Source of the DNA: Bordetella genomosp. 9
GTDB taxonomy: Bacteria; Pseudomonadota; Gammaproteobacteria; Burkholderiales; Burkholderiaceae_B
Assembly: GCF_002261425.1 (NCBI RefSeq)
Contig: NZ_NEVJ01000003.1
Coordinates: 2,604,001 to 2,668,000 of the forward strand
Length of the DNA stretch: 64,000 bases
Direction of reading: 5' to 3'
How positions within the stretch are numbered: the first letter of the stretch is position 1; the number at the start of each line of letters is the position of its first letter. Below, piece by piece: positions 17,820-28,788 of the stretch. The notes beneath the pieces were generated by a model. It was not told the origin of the DNA and made no database searches. It worked only from the letters and a program-made list of their open reading frames with translations. The translations under genes and the position numbers were made by a program.

Positions 17820-18811
17820 CCCCGACCATACTGTTGACGCACTCCCCGCACGCCCTGGCCAACTATTACGGCGACCGTGCCTTGCGCGGCCTGCGCGAAC
17901 TGGGCGACGTGCGCCTGAACCCCGGCGCCGATCCCACCACGCCGGAAGCGCTGATCGATCTGGCGCAAGGCTGCCACATCATCGTCTCCAGCCGCCTGGC
18001 CGCGTCGCCGGCGGCCGTGTTCGACGCCCTGCCCGATCTCGTCGCCTTCTGCCGCGTCGCGGTGGACATCCGCAACATCGACATCGACGCCGCCAGCCGC
18101 AACGGCGTGCTCGTCACCCGCGCGACCCCGGGCTTCGACGCCTCGGTGGCGGAATGGATCGTCGGCGCCATGATCGACGCCAGCCGCCACATCAGCCGCG
18201 CCGCGTCGGCCTATTGGACCGGACAACCGGCGCCCATCGTCATGGGCCGCGAGCTGCGCGGCGCGACGGTGGGCATCATCGGCCACGGCCACATCGGCAG
18301 CTACCTGGCGCGCATTACCCAGGCGCTGGGCATGCGGGTGCTGGTGCAGGACCCGCAACCGCAGACCCTGGCGCCCGGCATGCGCCAGGTGGACCTGGAT
18401 ACGCTGCTGGCCACGTCCGACTACGTCGTGTGCCTGGCGCCCGCCTTGCCCGAAACGGCGAACCTGATGGGTCGCGCCGCCTTCGCGCGCATGAAACCCG
18501 ACGCGATCTTCATCAACGCATCGCGCGGCGAACTGGTCGATGAGGAAGCGCTGCGCGACGCGCTGGACCAGGGCGTCATCGCTTGCTGCGCGCTGGACGT
18601 CGGCCGCGCGCAGGATCAGATGCCATCGCCCTGGCTGGCCGCGCACCCGCGCGTCATCGCCACGCCGCACGTCGGCGGCCTGACGCCGCAGGCGGCCGAG
18701 CATCAGGCGATGGATACGGTGGAGCAGGTGCGCGCCATCGTGACGGGCGCCGAACCGCCGCATGCGGTCAACGCGGCGCAGGCAACCCGCCTGCGCCGGC
18801 TGGGTCGATGA
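17816..18811 (+). CDS. D-isomer specific 2-hydroxyacid dehydrogenase
   Basis: 331 residues. The NAD-binding domain shows GHGHIGSYLARI (GxGxxG). The catalytic set is visible: Arg in INASRGELVDEEAL, Glu in the following helix region and His in ATPHVGGLTPQA. It would interconvert a D-2-hydroxyacid and a 2-oxoacid in the cytoplasm; the co-transcribed TRAP importer suggests the acid is taken up. Its ATG overlaps the LacI stop by 4 nt, implying coupling. Confidence 0.92.
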   Translation: MTPTILLTHSPHALANYYGDRALRGLRELGDVRLNPGADPTTPEALIDLAQGCHIIVSSRLAASPAAVFDALPDLVAFCRVAVDIRNIDIDAASRNGVLVTRATPGFDASVAEWIVGAMIDASRHISRAASAYWTGQPAPIVMGRELRGATVGIIGHGHIGSYLARITQALGMRVLVQDPQPQTLAPGMRQVDLDTLLATSDYVVCLAPALPETANLMGRAAFARMKPDAIFINASRGELVDEEALRDALDQGVIACCALDVGRAQDQMPSPWLAAHPRVIATPHVGGLTPQAAEHQAMDTVEQVRAIVTGAEPPHAVNAAQATRLRRLGR

Positions 18812-18825
18812 TCAGGAACCGGAAC

Positions 18826-19656
18826 ATGAAGACACCGCTGTTGAAAGCGCCGGCCGGCGCCTGCGATTGCCATATCCATATCTACGAGCTGCAGCGCTTT
18901 CCGCTCGCGCCCACCGCCACTTTCGGCCCGCCGCAGGCGTCCTGGGCCGACTATCTGCAGGTGCGTCGGGCCCTGGGGCTGGCGCGCGCCGTCATCGTGC
19001 AGGCCACCGGCTACGGCTTCGACAACCGCTGCGCGCTGGAAGCGCTGGCGCTGGCGCAAGGCTCCGCGCGCATGATCGCCACGCTGCCGGTGGATACGCC
19101 GGCCGGCGAATTGCGGCGGCTGCATGCAATGGGCGTGCGGGGCGTGCGATTCATGATGATTCCCGACAGCGGCGGCGTCATGCGCTGGGACGACCTGGAA
19201 CCCATGGCCGAACGCATCGCCGAGCTGGGCTGGGTCATCAACCTGCAGCTGGATGGCCGCGAACTGCCGCACTACGAAAAACGGCTGGCCGCCCTGCCCT
19301 GCCAGCTCAGCATCGACCACAACGGCAAGTACCTGACGCCGGTCGCGCCCGCCGACCCGGCGTTCCAGTCCTTGCTGCGCCTGCTGGATGGCGGCCGCGT
19401 CTGGGTCAAGCTGTCCGCGCCCTACGAAACGTCGAAATCCGGGCCGCCGCACTATGACGACGTCAGCGCCCTGGCCGCCGCTCTAGCGAGCGCCTGTCCC
19501 GATCGCTGCCTGTGGGCCAGCAACTATCCGCACCCCGGCCGCACCGACGCGCCGGACAACGCGGACATGCTGGATCTGCTGGCGCGCTGGGCGCCGGACG
19601 AACAGGTCCGCAAGAAGATCCTGGTGGACAATCCGGCGCGCCTGTACGGGTTCTGA
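18826..19656 (+). CDS. Amidohydrolase_2 family hydrolase (2-pyrone-4,6-dicarboxylate lactonase-like)
   Basis: 276 residues of the amidohydrolase-2 TIM-barrel family. The metal motif CDCHIHIYE is near the N-terminus; other typical parts are GVRGVRFMMI, LSIDHNGKYL and the late LWASNYPHP in place of WGTDWPHP. These enzymes open lactones or decarboxylate aromatic-derived acids. It closes the TRAP operon. A start at 18808 would overlap the previous stop (ATGA); 18826 has AGGA at better spacing. The gene ends 3 nt before the convergent DUF3820 gene. Confidence 0.88.
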   Translation: MKTPLLKAPAGACDCHIHIYELQRFPLAPTATFGPPQASWADYLQVRRALGLARAVIVQATGYGFDNRCALEALALAQGSARMIATLPVDTPAGELRRLHAMGVRGVRFMMIPDSGGVMRWDDLEPMAERIAELGWVINLQLDGRELPHYEKRLAALPCQLSIDHNGKYLTPVAPADPAFQSLLRLLDGGRVWVKLSAPYETSKSGPPHYDDVSALAAALASACPDRCLWASNYPHPGRTDAPDNADMLDLLARWAPDEQVRKKILVDNPARLYGF

Positions 19657-19659
19657 AGG

Positions 19660-19893
19660 TCACGCGGGGCGCTTCGGCGCCCCGCCCTGCCGCAGCGGAT
19701 CCAGCAAAGACTTGAGCCCGTTGTGGTCGAGCTCGTGCATCAATCCCAGCAGTTCCCCCAACCGCCCTGGCGGAAACCCTTCCCGTGCGAACCAGGTCAG
19801 ATAATGCCCCGGCAGGTCCGCCAGCAGGCGGCCCTTGTACTTGCCGAAAGGCATGGTCCAGGTGACCAGGAGCTTGAGATCTTCGGGTTGCAT
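19660..19893 (-). CDS. Small DUF3820 family protein
   Basis: 77 residues. The sequence MPFGKYKGRLLADLPGHYLTWFAREGFPPGRLG is characteristic of DUF3820 proteins, small cytoplasmic proteins of unknown function related to a C-terminal segment of some exonuclease proteins. It starts 14 nt after the stop of the deacylase gene on the same strand, so it may be the tail of that operon. No strong ribosome site is visible. Confidence 0.8.
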   Translation of the reverse strand: MQPEDLKLLVTWTMPFGKYKGRLLADLPGHYLTWFAREGFPPGRLGELLGLMHELDHNGLKSLLDPLRQGGAPKRPA

Positions 19894-19907
19894 GAGACGG
19901 TATCGAA

Positions 19908-21371
19908 CTACGGCGCGTGATTGTATGCCTGCGGCCGATCCGTGATGTAGCGGCCCGGACGCGCGCCGGTGGCGGCGCCGTCCTGCCAGGTGGCGACGCC
20001 GGCGACGAAGACGTGGCGCATGCCGTCGCAGGCTTCGGTCGGTGAATCGAAGGTCGCCTTGTCGATGATGGTGTCCGGGTCGAACACCGCGAGATCGGCG
20101 TGGCAGCCGACGTCGACGCGGCCGCGGTCGCGCAGCCCCAGGCGCGCGGCCGTCAGGCCGGTCATGCGATAGACGGCGTTCTCCAGCGGAAAGAGTCCCA
20201 GCCCGCGTCCGTAATGGCCCAGCACGCGTGGGAAGGTTCCCCACAGGCGCGGATGCGGACGGCCTTCGCTGGACAGGCCGTCGGAGCCGATCATCGTGTC
20301 CGGATACTGCAGGATGCGCCGCACGTCGCCGTCGTCCATGATGAAGTACACCGCGCCGGCCGGCAGCAGGCGTTCCGCCGCTTCGCGCGCGCCGCAGCCC
20401 CATTGCTTCGCCAGGTCTTCCAGGTAGCGGCCGGCGGCCTCCGGATGCGGCTCGGACCACGTGATCATGGTGCGATCGCAGATCTCCACCCGCTCCGGCC
20501 GCAGGATGGTGGACGACGCATCGTAGGGGTAGCAGTCCAGGCAGACCGACTGGCCGCGCGCCGCGTCGCCGATGCGCGCCAGCGTCTGCACCGAGCGGCC
20601 GTGGTTGTGCTTGCCCACCAGCTTGTGGTGCGAGATCACGACCGGCACGTTCAGCGCGGCGCCGATGCGCAGGCTTTCCTCGATGGCGTCCATGACGCGA
20701 TCGCCTTCGTCGCGCATATGCGTGGCGTAGATACCGCCCAGGCGGGACATGGGCTCGCAGACCGCGATGATCTCCGCTTCCGGCGCCGCCGCGGCCGGCG
20801 GATAGAAAGTCCCCGTGGACACGCCCAGCGCGCCGTCGTTCAGCGCCTGTTCGACATCGTCCCGCATGGCGTCGATCTCCGCCGCCGTGGCCGGCCGCGT
20901 GACGTCGCCCATGCGCATCACGCGCAAGGTGGAATGGCCCACCATGGCGGCCACGTTCACGGCGGGCGCCGTCGCGTCGATCGCCTGCCGGTACTCGGCG
21001 AAACTGCCGTAGGCGTTTCCGCGGCCCAGCAGGTTCAAGGGCGGCACCAGGGTTTCGCCGCCGCGCAGCGGCGCCAGGCTGATCCCGCAGTTGCCGTTGA
21101 CCACGGTGGTGACGCCCTGCGACACCTTGGGCAGCATGTCCGGCATGTCGAGCACCGCACGGTCGTCATGCGCGTGGCTGTCGATGAAGCCCGGCGCCAC
21201 CACCAGCCCGGTCACGTCCAGCCGGCGCGCCGCGGGCGCGGCCGACAGATCGCCGATGCCGGCGATGCGGCCGTCGCGCACGCCGACATCGGCGCGGCGG
21301 CGGGGCGCCCCCGTGCCGTCGACGACGTCGCCGCCTTGCAATACCAGGTCATAGGGCTGCTGCATGTTCAT
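19908..21371 (-). CDS. N-acyl-D-amino-acid deacylase (D-aminoacylase family)
   Basis: 487 residues of the amidohydrolase superfamily. The zinc-binding HxH is in GFIDSHAHDD; other family stretches are NGNCGISLAPL with the metal Cys, ATHMRDEGD, VVISHHKLVGKHNHGRS, and the late GSDGLSSEGRPHPRLWG. It releases free D-amino acids from N-acylated forms. AGGA precedes the start. The gene is divergent from an M81 peptidase and peptide importer, which suggests a joint role in using D-amino-acid or modified-peptide compounds. Confidence 0.92.
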   Translation of the reverse strand: MNMQQPYDLVLQGGDVVDGTGAPRRRADVGVRDGRIAGIGDLSAAPAARRLDVTGLVVAPGFIDSHAHDDRAVLDMPDMLPKVSQGVTTVVNGNCGISLAPLRGGETLVPPLNLLGRGNAYGSFAEYRQAIDATAPAVNVAAMVGHSTLRVMRMGDVTRPATAAEIDAMRDDVEQALNDGALGVSTGTFYPPAAAAPEAEIIAVCEPMSRLGGIYATHMRDEGDRVMDAIEESLRIGAALNVPVVISHHKLVGKHNHGRSVQTLARIGDAARGQSVCLDCYPYDASSTILRPERVEICDRTMITWSEPHPEAAGRYLEDLAKQWGCGAREAAERLLPAGAVYFIMDDGDVRRILQYPDTMIGSDGLSSEGRPHPRLWGTFPRVLGHYGRGLGLFPLENAVYRMTGLTAARLGLRDRGRVDVGCHADLAVFDPDTIIDKATFDSPTEACDGMRHVFVAGVATWQDGAATGARPGRYITDRPQAYNHAP

Positions 21372-21490
21372 GGTCGCGATCCTTCGTGGGTTCGATACGC
21401 CGGCGCGGCGGCAAGCCCGCCGCGCCGCGGTGGCACGGCAGCATTGTGCGCCCCCAAGGCTTGCGAGGCCAATGCAAAAGGCGCATCACG

Positions 21491-21592
21491 GCATAACCTT
21501 TAGGCATGTCCCCTGGTGCCCGGGCGTTCCCTTAGCGGCAAATCGTACGCGTTTACCCTAATAGAACTATACATGCATAACCATCGGTTATG
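21491..21592. promoter_or_regulatory. Divergent promoter region with repeated GCATAACC sites
   Basis: The 307-bp gap between the divergent starts at 21371 and 21679 holds no gene. It contains GCATAACC at 21491-21498 and again at 21575-21582, exactly 84 bp apart (about eight helical turns). The second copy is half of the inverted repeat CATAACC-atc-GGTTATG at 21576-21592. This looks like a paired operator shared by both transcription units. No regulator gene lies next to it, so the binding protein is unknown. Confidence 0.5.
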
Positions 21593-21678
21593 GTCCATGC
21601 CGCAATTGCTATTTGTACGGCGGCCGGCGCAAACGGCATGATGCGCCCCAGATGCCACGTCCAGGGACTCCTCATACC

Positions 21679-23118
21679 ATGCGTATCTTCAGCGCCGGCC
21701 TCGGCACCGAAACCAACACCTTCGCGCCGTTGCCGACCAGCATCGACTCGTTCCGCGGCCGGGAATACTATCCCGCCGGCACGCATCCGGACGCGCCGAC
21801 GTCGCAGGGCGCGCCGCTGTGGGTGGCCCGCAAGCGCTGCGCGCAATCGGGCTGGACGCTCAAGGAAGGCCTGGTCACGACGGCGCAGCCCAGCGGCATC
21901 ACCACCCGCTCGGCCTACGAAACCCTGCGCGACGAGATCCTGGCCGACCTGCGCGCGGCTTTGCCGGTGGACATCGTGCTGCTGGGCCTGCATGGCGCCA
22001 TGGTGGCCGATGGCTATGACGACTGCGAAGGCGACCTGCTGGCCCGCGCGCGCGCCATCGTCGGACCCGACGTCGTCATCGGCACCGAACTGGACCCGCA
22101 CGCCCACCTGACGCCGCTGATGGTACAGAGCGCCGACGTGGTGGTGCTGTACAAGGAATATCCGCACACCGACATCGTGCATTGCGCGGAACAGCTGTTC
22201 GACCTGTGCGCCGACAAGGCCCAGGGCCGCACGCGCCCCGTCGCGGCGATGGTCGATTGCCAGATGGTGGTGCCGATGCACACCACGCGCGAACCCGCGC
22301 TGGGCTTCGTCAACAAGCTGCGCGCGATGGAAGGCAAGGACGGCGTATTGTCGCTGTCGTTTTCGATGGGCTTCGCCACCGGCGACGTGCCGGAGATGGG
22401 CACCAAGGTGCTGGTGTACACCGACGGCGACCAGGCGCGCGCCGACGCGCTGGCGCGCCAACTGGCCGACGAACTGATCGCCAGGCGCGAGCAGCTGCTG
22501 GTGAACTACCGCACGGTGGACCAGGCCATCGACGAAGCGCTGGCCTTCGACGGCGGGCCCGTCGTGCTGGCCGACCGCGCCGACAATCCCGGCAGCGGCG
22601 CCCCGGGCGACTCCACCTACGTGCTGTCCCGGCTGCTCGAACGTGGCATCCAGAACGCCGCGCTGGGTCCCCTGTGGGACCCGATGGCGGTGCGCATCGC
22701 CTTCGACGCGGGCGAAGGCGCGACGCTGCCCATGCGCCTGGGCGGCAAGATCGGCCCTTTGTCCGGCACCCCGGTGGATGCCGACTGTACGGTGCTCGCC
22801 CTGCGCCGCGACATGGCCATGACCGGCCTGACCGGCAGTCCCACTTCGATGGGCGATTGCGGCCTGGTGCAGGCCGGCGGCGTGCAGATCGTGCTGGTGT
22901 CCAACCGCAACCAGGCCATGAACGTCGATCTGTTCACCCAGCTCGGCTGCGATTTGACGGCGCGCAAGATCGTGGTGGTGAAATCCGCGCAGCATTTCTA
23001 CGCTTCATTCTCCAAGGTCGCCAGGCACGTGATCTACGTCGGCGCGCCCGGCGTGGCCACGCCGGACTGGAAGACCCTGTCCTACAAGAAGATCCGCATG
23101 CCGAAGTGGCCGCTGTAA
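21679..23118 (+). CDS. M81 family metallopeptidase (MlrC-like)
   Basis: 479 residues, close to the family norm. The DUF1485/MlrC part starts FSAGLGTETNTFAP and includes LLGLHGAMVADGYDDCEGDLL, GTELDPHAHLT (metal site) and YKEYPHTD. The C-terminal MlrC domain contains ADRADNPGSGAPGDST. MlrC acts on linear microcystin products containing D- and modified residues in sphingomonads; homologues elsewhere have unknown peptides as substrates. Start at 21679 fits the family; the frame runs a little further upstream from a TTG. It leads a six-gene plus-strand operon with a peptide-type ABC importer. Confidence 0.9.
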   Translation: MRIFSAGLGTETNTFAPLPTSIDSFRGREYYPAGTHPDAPTSQGAPLWVARKRCAQSGWTLKEGLVTTAQPSGITTRSAYETLRDEILADLRAALPVDIVLLGLHGAMVADGYDDCEGDLLARARAIVGPDVVIGTELDPHAHLTPLMVQSADVVVLYKEYPHTDIVHCAEQLFDLCADKAQGRTRPVAAMVDCQMVVPMHTTREPALGFVNKLRAMEGKDGVLSLSFSMGFATGDVPEMGTKVLVYTDGDQARADALARQLADELIARREQLLVNYRTVDQAIDEALAFDGGPVVLADRADNPGSGAPGDSTYVLSRLLERGIQNAALGPLWDPMAVRIAFDAGEGATLPMRLGGKIGPLSGTPVDADCTVLALRRDMAMTGLTGSPTSMGDCGLVQAGGVQIVLVSNRNQAMNVDLFTQLGCDLTARKIVVVKSAQHFYASFSKVARHVIYVGAPGVATPDWKTLSYKKIRMPKWPL

Positions 23119-23173
23119 GGCGGACGGCAGTACGCTCGCATTCTTTCCCAGCCATCGCTAACGGAGCTGTTCC

Positions 23174-24751
23174 ATGAAACGCCGCATCCAAACCGCGCTC
23201 GCCGCCATGTCCATGGCCGTCGCCTGCCTTTCCGCAGCCCCCGCCCATGCGGACGGCAAGACCCTGCGGCTGGTGCCTTATGCCGACCTGAAAGTGCTGG
23301 ACCCTTTCTTCACGACGGCCTACATCACCCGCAACTTCGGTTTCATGGTGTACGACACGCTGTTCGCGCCGGACGCCAAGGGCATCCCGCAGCCGCAGAT
23401 GGTGGACAGCTACAAGACCGCGCCCGACGGCAAGTCCTGGACCTTCACGCTGCGCGACGGCCTGAAGTTCAGCGACGGCAATCCGGTCAAATCAGCCGAC
23501 GTGGTGGCCTCGCTGCAGCGCTGGGAAAAGCGCGACAACATCGGCCGCGCCATGGTGGCGGCCGGCGGCAAGTGGGCCGCCGTCGACGACAAGACCTTCA
23601 CGCTGACGCTGGACCAGCCGTTCGGGCCGGTGCTCGACGGCCTGGCCAAGGTCGCCAGCTATCCGGCCTTCATCATCCCCGAACGCCTGGCGAAGATGCC
23701 CGACACCGCGCCGCTGAACGAAGTGGTGGGCTCCGGTCCCTACCTGTTCAAGCGTGACGAATGGGTGCCCGGCAACAAGCTGGTGTTCGTGCGCAATCCC
23801 GCTTACGTGGGCCGCAAGGAAGCGCCGTCCGGCCTGGCAGGCAACAAGACATCCCATGTCGATCGCGTCGAATGGGCCATCCTGCCGGACTCCAACAGTT
23901 CCATCGCCGCGCTGAAGAACAACGAAGTCGACATGATCGAGGAAGTGCCGCCGGACTACATCGAAACCCTGCGCAGCGACAGCGACATCCACGTCGGGGT
24001 GACCGGCAAGTCGCAGGCCTACATCATCATGAACTTCCTGAATCCGCCGTTCGACAAGGTGCAGGCGCGCCAGGCGTTGCGGCATGCCATCGACCAGGAA
24101 AAGTTCGTCACCGCGATGGGCTACCCCGCGGATATGCGCATGGACTACTGCGCGACCTATTTCATCTGCGGCAGCCCCAACGACACCAGCGCCGGCGCCG
24201 CGCCCTATCGCAAGGTGGATATGACGCTGGCCAAGAAGCTGCTGGCGGAATCCGGCTACAAGGGCGAGAAGATCGCCGTGCTGCTGCCCACCGACGTCGC
24301 CTACCTGAACTCCGCCACGCTGGTGGCGATCCAGGCCATGCAGGACCTGGGCATGAACCTGGATATCCAGTCCATGGACTGGGCCACGGAGACCGCGCGC
24401 CGCGCCAGCAAGAATCCGGTGGACAAGGGCGGCTGGAGCATCTACCTGTCGTCGGCGGCCGACTACAACGTGAACTCGCCGATCAACAACACCTACCTGG
24501 GCGCGGCCTGCGGCAACAGCCTGCCGGGCTGGCCTTGCGACAAGCCGCTGGACGACCTGCGCGCGCAGTGGATTTCGGCCACCGATCCCGCGCAGCGCAA
24601 GCAACTGCTGGACAAGTTCCAGGAACGCGCCTACGAGGCCATCCCCTACATCGCCGTCGGCCAGTACAACCGCGTGCACGCGGTGCGCAAGTCCGTGAAG
24701 CACAGCGACCTGCTGTGGGGCCTGCCCAACGTGTGGGTGCTGGACAAATAA
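23174..24751 (+). CDS. Peptide/opine ABC transporter substrate-binding protein (SBP_bac_5)
   Basis: 525 residues with a Sec signal ending near APAHADG. The family-5 layout is clear: DLKVLDPFFTTAYITRNFGFMVYDTLF, then SWTFTLRDGLKFSDGNPVKSADVVASLQRW, a region of extracytoplasmic binding lobes, and LWGLPNVWVLDK at the end. It binds peptides or related compounds in the periplasm for the permeases encoded next. GGAG precedes the start. The permease gene begins 1 nt after the stop. Confidence 0.93.
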   Translation: MKRRIQTALAAMSMAVACLSAAPAHADGKTLRLVPYADLKVLDPFFTTAYITRNFGFMVYDTLFAPDAKGIPQPQMVDSYKTAPDGKSWTFTLRDGLKFSDGNPVKSADVVASLQRWEKRDNIGRAMVAAGGKWAAVDDKTFTLTLDQPFGPVLDGLAKVASYPAFIIPERLAKMPDTAPLNEVVGSGPYLFKRDEWVPGNKLVFVRNPAYVGRKEAPSGLAGNKTSHVDRVEWAILPDSNSSIAALKNNEVDMIEEVPPDYIETLRSDSDIHVGVTGKSQAYIIMNFLNPPFDKVQARQALRHAIDQEKFVTAMGYPADMRMDYCATYFICGSPNDTSAGAAPYRKVDMTLAKKLLAESGYKGEKIAVLLPTDVAYLNSATLVAIQAMQDLGMNLDIQSMDWATETARRASKNPVDKGGWSIYLSSAADYNVNSPINNTYLGAACGNSLPGWPCDKPLDDLRAQWISATDPAQRKQLLDKFQERAYEAIPYIAVGQYNRVHAVRKSVKHSDLLWGLPNVWVLDK

Positions 24752-24752
24752 T

Positions 24753-25688
24753 ATGGCCTATGTGATACGGCGCATACTCGCCACCCTGCCCGTCATGGCG
24801 GTGGTGGCGGTGATCGTCTTCCTGCTCATCCACCTGTCTCCTGGCGACCCGGCGGCCCTGATCGCCGGCGACCTGGCCACGGCCGAAGACATCCAGCGCC
24901 TGCACGTGGCGCTGGGCCTGGACCAGCCCCTGTGGCACCAGTTCTTCCTGTGGGCGGGAAAGCTGTTGCGCGGCGATCTCGGCACGTCGCTGTTCACGCA
25001 GGTGCCCGTCACGAGCCTGCTGGCGCAGCGCCTGGAGCCCACGCTGTCGATCGCGCTGCTGACCATGGGACTGTCCATCGTCGTCGCCATCCCGCTGGGC
25101 GTGCTGGCCGCATACCGGGCCGGCACGTGGATAGACCGGCTGGTGATGGTGTTCGCGGTGCTGGCGTTTTCGGTGCCGGTCTTCCTGGTCGGCTATCTAT
25201 TGATCTACGGCTTCGCCGTGCAGCTGCACTGGCTGCCGGTGCAAGGCTATACGCGCCTGGCCAATGGACCATGGCCCTGGCTGCGCAGCCTGATCCTGCC
25301 CTGCGTGAACCTTGCCCTGGTGTATATCGCGCTGATCACGCGCATGACCCGCGCCACCGTGCTGGAAGTGCTGCATGAAGACTACATCCGAACGGCCCGC
25401 GCCAAGGGGCTGGGCGTGCTGCCGGTGCTGGGCCACGCGCTGCGCAACGCCGCGATCCCCATCGCCACCACGGTGGGCGTGGGCATCGCGCTGCTGATCG
25501 GCGGCGTGGTGGTGACCGAAACCGTGTTCGCGATTCCAGGCATAGGCCGGCTGGTGATCGATTCGGTCCAGCACCACGACTATCCGGTGATCCAGAGCGT
25601 GCTGCTGCTGTCGGCCGGCGTCTACGTACTGATCAACCTGCTGATCGACCTGAGCTACCGCCTGTTCGATCCACGCATACGCTATTGA
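24753..25688 (+). CDS. ABC transporter permease, DppB type
   Basis: 311 residues, an inner-membrane permease with six hydrophobic segments. The N-terminus IRRILATLPVMAVVAVIVFLLIHLSPGDPA is typical of DppB/OppB, and the ATPase-coupling EAA loop is the stretch HEDYIRTARAKGLG. It pairs with the DppC-type permease to form the channel. Its start lies 1 nt after the binding-protein stop, so translation is probably coupled. Confidence 0.94.
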   Translation: MAYVIRRILATLPVMAVVAVIVFLLIHLSPGDPAALIAGDLATAEDIQRLHVALGLDQPLWHQFFLWAGKLLRGDLGTSLFTQVPVTSLLAQRLEPTLSIALLTMGLSIVVAIPLGVLAAYRAGTWIDRLVMVFAVLAFSVPVFLVGYLLIYGFAVQLHWLPVQGYTRLANGPWPWLRSLILPCVNLALVYIALITRMTRATVLEVLHEDYIRTARAKGLGVLPVLGHALRNAAIPIATTVGVGIALLIGGVVVTETVFAIPGIGRLVIDSVQHHDYPVIQSVLLLSAGVYVLINLLIDLSYRLFDPRIRY

Positions 25689-25706
25689 AGCGGCTCCAGG
25701 AACACA

Positions 25707-26633
25707 ATGTCCGAAAACACTTCCACGACGTCGGCGGTCGATGCGCTGGATCCGCGCCAGCCCGGCCCGCCGCTTGCCGCGGCCGCCATCGACGCGCCGC
25801 CCTCGCTGCGCTGGCGCTGGCTGCGCAAGCATCCGACGCTGATCCTGGGTCTGGCGCTGCTGGTCGCCGTCGCCGCGATTTCGCTGGCGGCGCCCTGGAT
25901 CGCCACGCACAATCCCACCACCATCAATCCCCTGCAACGCCTGAAGCCGCCGTCGGCGGAGCACTGGTTCGGCACCGATGCGCTGGGCCGGGACGTTTTC
26001 AGCCGCGCGGTGTGGGGCGGCCGGGTCTCGCTCGTCGTGGCGATCTCGGTGGCCGTGCTGGCCACGGTGCTGGGCGTGGCGCTGGGGCTGATGGCGGGCT
26101 TCATGCGCTGGGCCGATTCCATCATCATGCGCGTCATGGACGGCATGATGGCCATCCCGGACATCCTGCTGGCGATCGCCCTGATGGCGGTCATCCGCGC
26201 CAGCCTGTCCACGGTCATCCTGGCCATTACCATTCCGCAGGTGCCGCGCGTGGTGCGGCTGGTGCGTTCGCTCGCCCTGACGCTGCGCGAGCAGCTGTTC
26301 GTCGAAGCGGCGCATGCCATCGGGACGCGCCTGCCGGTGATCCTGGTGCGCCACGTGCTGCCCAATATCGTGACGCCGCTGGTGGTGCAGGCCACCTTCA
26401 TCGCCGCCACCGCGGTGCTGACCGAAGCCGTGCTGTCCTTCCTGGGCGTGGGCGTGCCGGCGCAGGTACCCAGCTGGGGCAACATGATGGCGGAAGGGCG
26501 CAACTTCGTGGCGGTGGCTTTCACCATCATCCTGTACCCGGGCGCGCTGCTGGCCCTGACGGTGCTGGCGATCAACATGGTCGGCGACGGCCTGCGCGAC
26601 GCGCTCGATCCGCGCCTGGCGAACCAACTGTGA
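25707..26633 (+). CDS. ABC transporter permease, DppC type
   Basis: 308 residues with about 45 cytoplasmic residues before the first helix, the DppC/OppC layout. Signature stretches are HWFGTDALGRDVFSRAVWGGRVSL, the EAA loop FVEAAHAIGTRLPVILVRHVLPN, and SFLGVGVPAQVPSWGNMM. AGGA lies before the start. Partner of the DppB-type permease 18 nt upstream. Confidence 0.94.
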   Translation: MSENTSTTSAVDALDPRQPGPPLAAAAIDAPPSLRWRWLRKHPTLILGLALLVAVAAISLAAPWIATHNPTTINPLQRLKPPSAEHWFGTDALGRDVFSRAVWGGRVSLVVAISVAVLATVLGVALGLMAGFMRWADSIIMRVMDGMMAIPDILLAIALMAVIRASLSTVILAITIPQVPRVVRLVRSLALTLREQLFVEAAHAIGTRLPVILVRHVLPNIVTPLVVQATFIAATAVLTEAVLSFLGVGVPAQVPSWGNMMAEGRNFVAVAFTIILYPGALLALTVLAINMVGDGLRDALDPRLANQL

Positions 26634-26648
26634 AGGAATGGCCACGAC

Positions 26649-27664
<1,016 letters not shown>

Positions 27665-27668
<4 letters not shown>

Positions 27669-28696
27669 ACAACGCCACGATGACCGCGGCAACGGCCGGC
27701 GCCGGCGAACCGCTGCTGCAGGTGCGCGACCTGGTCAAGCATTACCCCGGTTCGTCCAGCTGGCTGGGCCGCAAGCGCCCCACCGTGCAGGCGGTCGACG
27801 GCGTGTCCTTCGACCTGGCGCGCGGCGAAACCCTGGCGCTGGTGGGCGAGTCCGGCTGCGGCAAGACCACCACCGGCAAATCCATCCTGCGGCTGATCGA
27901 ACCCACCTCCGGTTCCGTCAAGCTGGATGGCGAGGATATCGCCCGGCTGGATATCGCGCAGATGCGCGACCGTCGGCGCGATATGCAGATCATCTTCCAG
28001 GACCCCTACGCGTCGCTGAATCCGCGCATGAAGGCCGGCGCCATCGTGGCCGAGCCGATGCGCAATTTCAGCGGCCTGCCCGGCCACGCCGCGCGCGAAC
28101 GCGAAGAACGGGTGGCATGGCTGTTCTCCAAGGTGGGCCTGCGTCCGGAAGCGATGAAGAAGTTTCCGCACGAGTTCTCCGGCGGCCAGCGCCAGCGCCT
28201 CGGTATCGCCCGGGCCCTGGCGCTGCGTCCCAAGCTGATCGTCTGCGACGAGCCGGTGTCGGCGCTGGACGTATCGGTGCAGGCGCAGGTCATCAACCTG
28301 CTGACCGACCTGCAGGCGGAATTCGGCATCGCCTATCTGTTCGTCGCGCACGACCTCGCAGTGGTGCGGCACATCAGCCATCGGGTCGCGGTCATGTACC
28401 TGGGCCAGGTCGTCGAACTGGCGGACCGCGACACCCTGTTCGCGCAGCCGCGCCATCCCTACACGGAAATCCTGCTCTCGGCCGTGCCGGTGCCGAATCC
28501 CCACGTACGCAGCCAGCGCAAGCTGCTGCGCGGCGATCCGCCCAGCCCGGCCAATCCGCCCAGCGGCTGCCGTTTCCATACACGTTGCCCGCTGGCGCAG
28601 GATATCTGCAAGCGTGAACGGCCGGCGCTGACCCCGCGGCCCGTGTCGGACGGCGCGCCCGGGGCGACGCAGCTGGTGGCCTGCCATTTCCGCTGA
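27665..28696 (+). CDS. ABC transporter ATP-binding protein, DppF type
   Basis: 343 residues. Walker A GESGCGKT, signature [15 protein letters not shown] and Walker [13 protein letters not shown] are all present, and the C-terminal Cys pattern ([15 protein letters not shown]) matches DppF/OppF. It forms the ATPase heterodimer with the DppD-type protein. The start overlaps the upstream stop by 4 nt; the frame continues far upstream but those residues are antisense or shadow sequence. Confidence 0.94.
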
Positions 28697-28788
28697 GCGC
28701 GATCGCCGGTATCCCAGCCTGACCACGCCCGATAACGACCGCCGTCCTGGCCCGCACGGCCGGCGGCGCCAACGAACGGTGAACGCTC

